Shown piece after piece: positions 5,566 to 6,843 of a stretch of 6,843 bases of DNA (position 1 is the stretch's first letter; each line of letters opens with the position of its first letter). The notes under the pieces were generated by a model. That model was not told the DNA's origin. It was given only the letters and a program-made list of their open reading frames with translations, and ran no database searches. A program made the translations under genes and the position numbers. Source of the stretch: Candidatus Brocadiaceae bacterium (GTDB taxonomy: Bacteria; Planctomycetota; Brocadiia; SM23-32). Location: the NCBI GenBank assembly GCA_003567495.1, contig PWZK01000024.1, forward strand, positions 1 through 6,843, written 5' to 3'.

Positions 5566-5628
5566 GCGCTTAAGTGTTGTACATCGACAACAAGTTATCG
5601 ATGTACTAAAAAATAATGTCGTTTGCCG
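5566..5628 (+). repeat. Palindromic repeat family GCGCTTA/ATCGACAA, copy B
   Basis: Starts GCGCTTAAGTG; the hairpin arms GTACATCGACAAC (5579-5591) and GTTATCGATGTAC (5594-5606) pair with one mismatch around AA. An A-run and CGTTTGCCG follow. The core is shared with 218-268, read on the minus strand. Confidence 0.65.
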
Positions 5629-5660
5629 CTCAGTCGTAGCCGTTTTCGTGGTCGTTTCAT

Positions 5661-5696
5661 TAATTCTTTTTCAAGCGAAGTCTTGAAAAAGAATTA
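5661..5696 (-). terminator. Perfect 15-bp hairpin downstream of carB, probable terminator
   Basis: TAATTCTTTTTCAAG (5661-5675) and CTTGAAAAAGAATTA (5682-5696) pair perfectly around a six-base loop. On the minus strand the hairpin begins 10 bases after the carB stop, the usual place for a transcript end. The stem is AT-rich and lacks a following U-tract, so it may instead protect the 3' end. Its outer arms recur at 3661-3694. Confidence 0.5.
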
Positions 5697-5706
5697 CCTG
5701 CTTGCA

Positions 5707-6843
5707 CTATTTTCCCGTGTACTCCTGGATCGAGCGCACCGACAGCTCTTCATCACGAGTTTTAACGATAGCTTTTGCAGTTGCGATTGCCCCCTGCAGC
5801 GTAGTTATGGTAGGAACGCCCTGGGCCCAGGCCGTACGCCGGATCGCCACTTCGTCCTCGCGTGGATGCTTTCCACTCGGAGTGTTTATCACCAGCTCGA
5901 CCTCTGCGTCTATGATTTTGTCGACGATGTGCGGGCGTCCTTCCCGGACTTTGTTGACCCTTGCAGCTTTTATACCGTTTTTATTAAACCAGTTACATGT
6001 TCCTTCCGTCGCGCAGAGGGCAAAACCGAGATTCTCCAGGCAGCGAGCTACCTCCAGGCTGTGAGCGGTTTTATCCCGGTCGCACAGGCTGAAAAAAATG
6101 GTGCCGCGCCCGGGCAAAATCTGTCCCGCGGCCATCTGGGCCTTGGCAAACGCCATTCCAAAATCTTCGGCTATTCCCATAACTTCCCCGGTGGATTTCA
6201 TCTCCGGGCTAAGCAACGTGTCTATGCCAGGAAAACGGGTGAAGGGAAAGACAGCCTCCTTCACACAGACGTGTTTGGGTTTTACCTGCCCGGTCAGGCC
6301 CAGGTCGGGCAGTTTGTCGCCCAGCATAACTTTCATAGCATACTTGGCGAGCGGCACTCCCGTGGCTTTAGAAACAAAAGGTATGGTGCGCGAGGCCCTC
6401 GGGTTTACCTCCAGCACATAAACTTCGGAGTCCCGCACGGCAAATTGAATGTTGGTAAGACCTATAACCTCAAGCCCTTTTGTGAGCGCACGGGTTTGAC
6501 TTTCTATTTCAGTCAACAGTTCCTTAGAAACAGTCTGCGGAGGAATAACGCAGGCACTGTCACCGCTATGCACGCCGGCCTCCTCGATGTGTTCCATTAT
6601 GGCGCCTATTACGATGTTTTCGCCATCGCTGACAGCATCTACATCGAGTTCGATCGCATCCTCCAAAAATTTATCAATTAGGACAGGATGCTTCGGAGAT
6701 GCATCAACGGCACAGGTCATGAAGTGCTTTAAATCCGCCTCGTCGTAGATAATCTCCATTGCCCTGCCCCCGAGCACGTAAGAGGGCCTCACTATCACGG
6801 GGTAGCCGATCTGCCGGGCAAGATGAAAAGCTTCTTCGTATGA
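5707..6843 (-). CDS. carB: Carbamoyl-phosphate synthase large subunit, C-terminal part (5' end outside window)
   Basis: Makes carbamoyl phosphate from bicarbonate, ammonia (from the small subunit CarA) and two ATP, feeding pyrimidine and arginine synthesis. The visible 378 residues are about the last third of a protein normally near 1070. They hold the second ATP-grasp domain with RPSYVLGGRAM (19-29 from the edge), HIEEAGVHSGDSACV (85-99) and the metal/ATP motif EVNPRASRT (145-153). LSPEMKSTGEVMG follows (211-223), and then the C-terminal MGS-like allosteric domain (about 247-370) with ATEGT (278-282) and NTPSGK (320-325), where UMP/IMP-type effectors bind in relatives. The frame is open to the edge (SYEEAFHLARQIGYP precedes the internal GTG at 6798, which is not a start). 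It ends VRSIQEYTGK, the typical family end, followed by TAG and a strong hairpin. No defects are seen. Confidence 0.97.
   Translation of the reverse strand, partial: SYEEAFHLARQIGYPVIVRPSYVLGGRAMEIIYDEADLKHFMTCAVDASPKHPVLIDKFLEDAIELDVDAVSDGENIVIGAIMEHIEEAGVHSGDSACVIPPQTVSKELLTEIESQTRALTKGLEVIGLTNIQFAVRDSEVYVLEVNPRASRTIPFVSKATGVPLAKYAMKVMLGDKLPDLGLTGQVKPKHVCVKEAVFPFTRFPGIDTLLSPEMKSTGEVMGIAEDFGMAFAKAQMAAGQILPGRGTIFFSLCDRDKTAHSLEVARCLENLGFALCATEGTCNWFNKNGIKAARVNKVREGRPHIVDKIIDAEVELVINTPSGKHPREDEVAIRRTAWAQGVPTITTLQGAIATAKAIVKTRDEELSVRSIQEYTGK

Larger units (their letters stand above)
5370..5706. other. Gene-free repeat-rich region between carB and mreD
   Basis: No convincing gene was seen in these 337 bases on either strand. 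From left to right they hold a palindromic repeat copy (5401-5460), two GC-rich hairpins (5485-5502 and 5514-5530), a direct repeat GTTGCCGGG (5473-5481 and 5531-5539), a second palindromic repeat copy (5566-5628) and an AT-rich hairpin next to the carB stop (5661-5696). No strong promoter for mreD was recognised. Confidence 0.7.

Noticed and set aside
5623..6681. Long plus-strand reading frame of 352 codons
   Set aside because: It is antisense to carB, whose protein is clearly conserved; the plus-strand translation shows no recognisable domain.
6796..6798. GTG at 6798 as the start of a short carB-like protein
   Set aside because: The frame is open to the window edge and the upstream residues match the normal carB sequence, so the GTG is an internal valine codon.

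Overview
The window looks like a piece of a bacterial chromosome of moderate GC content with five protein genes. Four are on the minus strand (carB 3' part, mreD, serA, cca, in the order they would be transcribed) and one, a glycosyltransferase, is on the plus strand. The cca protein carries a 'YHPEGDVFTHTLL' stretch of the type I associate with planctomycete-like (PVC) bacteria. The intergenic DNA is full of short palindromes (GCGGGC-loop-GCCCGC, GCGGAC-loop-GTCCGC, tandem TTGGATATTGG), which also recalls anaerobic Planctomycetes such as the Phycisphaerae. That placement is an inference from memory, not a demonstrated result.

Layout: 1-268 is non-coding and repeat-bearing. 269-1618 is a CCA-adding enzyme / poly(A) polymerase family protein with an HD domain. 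1637-1924 is a 288-bp segment bounded by perfect 16-bp inverted repeats. 1922-3511 is a long-form D-3-phosphoglycerate dehydrogenase. 3512-3708 is a divergent promoter region. 3709-4773 is a glycosyltransferase. 4771-4862 is a 92-bp inverted-repeat segment lying exactly between two convergent stop codons. 4860-5369 is an MreD-like membrane protein. 5370-5706 is a gene-free stretch with several hairpins and two copies of a palindromic repeat. 5707-6843 is the C-terminal part of carbamoyl-phosphate synthase large subunit, cut by the window edge.

The genes are mostly housekeeping (tRNA maturation, serine synthesis, pyrimidine/arginine precursor synthesis, cell shape) and do not form one pathway. 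Every gap between them contains repeats, so they are probably separately transcribed rather than one operon.

The most notable signal is a family of inverted-repeat elements with the terminal consensus TA(A/G)CCCGCATATTTCAT. Two elements are visible (288 bp and 92 bp). Three of their four outer ends coincide exactly with stop codons (serA TAG, glycosyltransferase TAA, mreD TAA), and the fourth ends a few bases before the cca start. I read them as small non-autonomous mobile elements (MITE-like) or fixed 3'-end elements; the sequence alone does not decide. No transposase, CRISPR array, tRNA, rRNA or defence system is visible.
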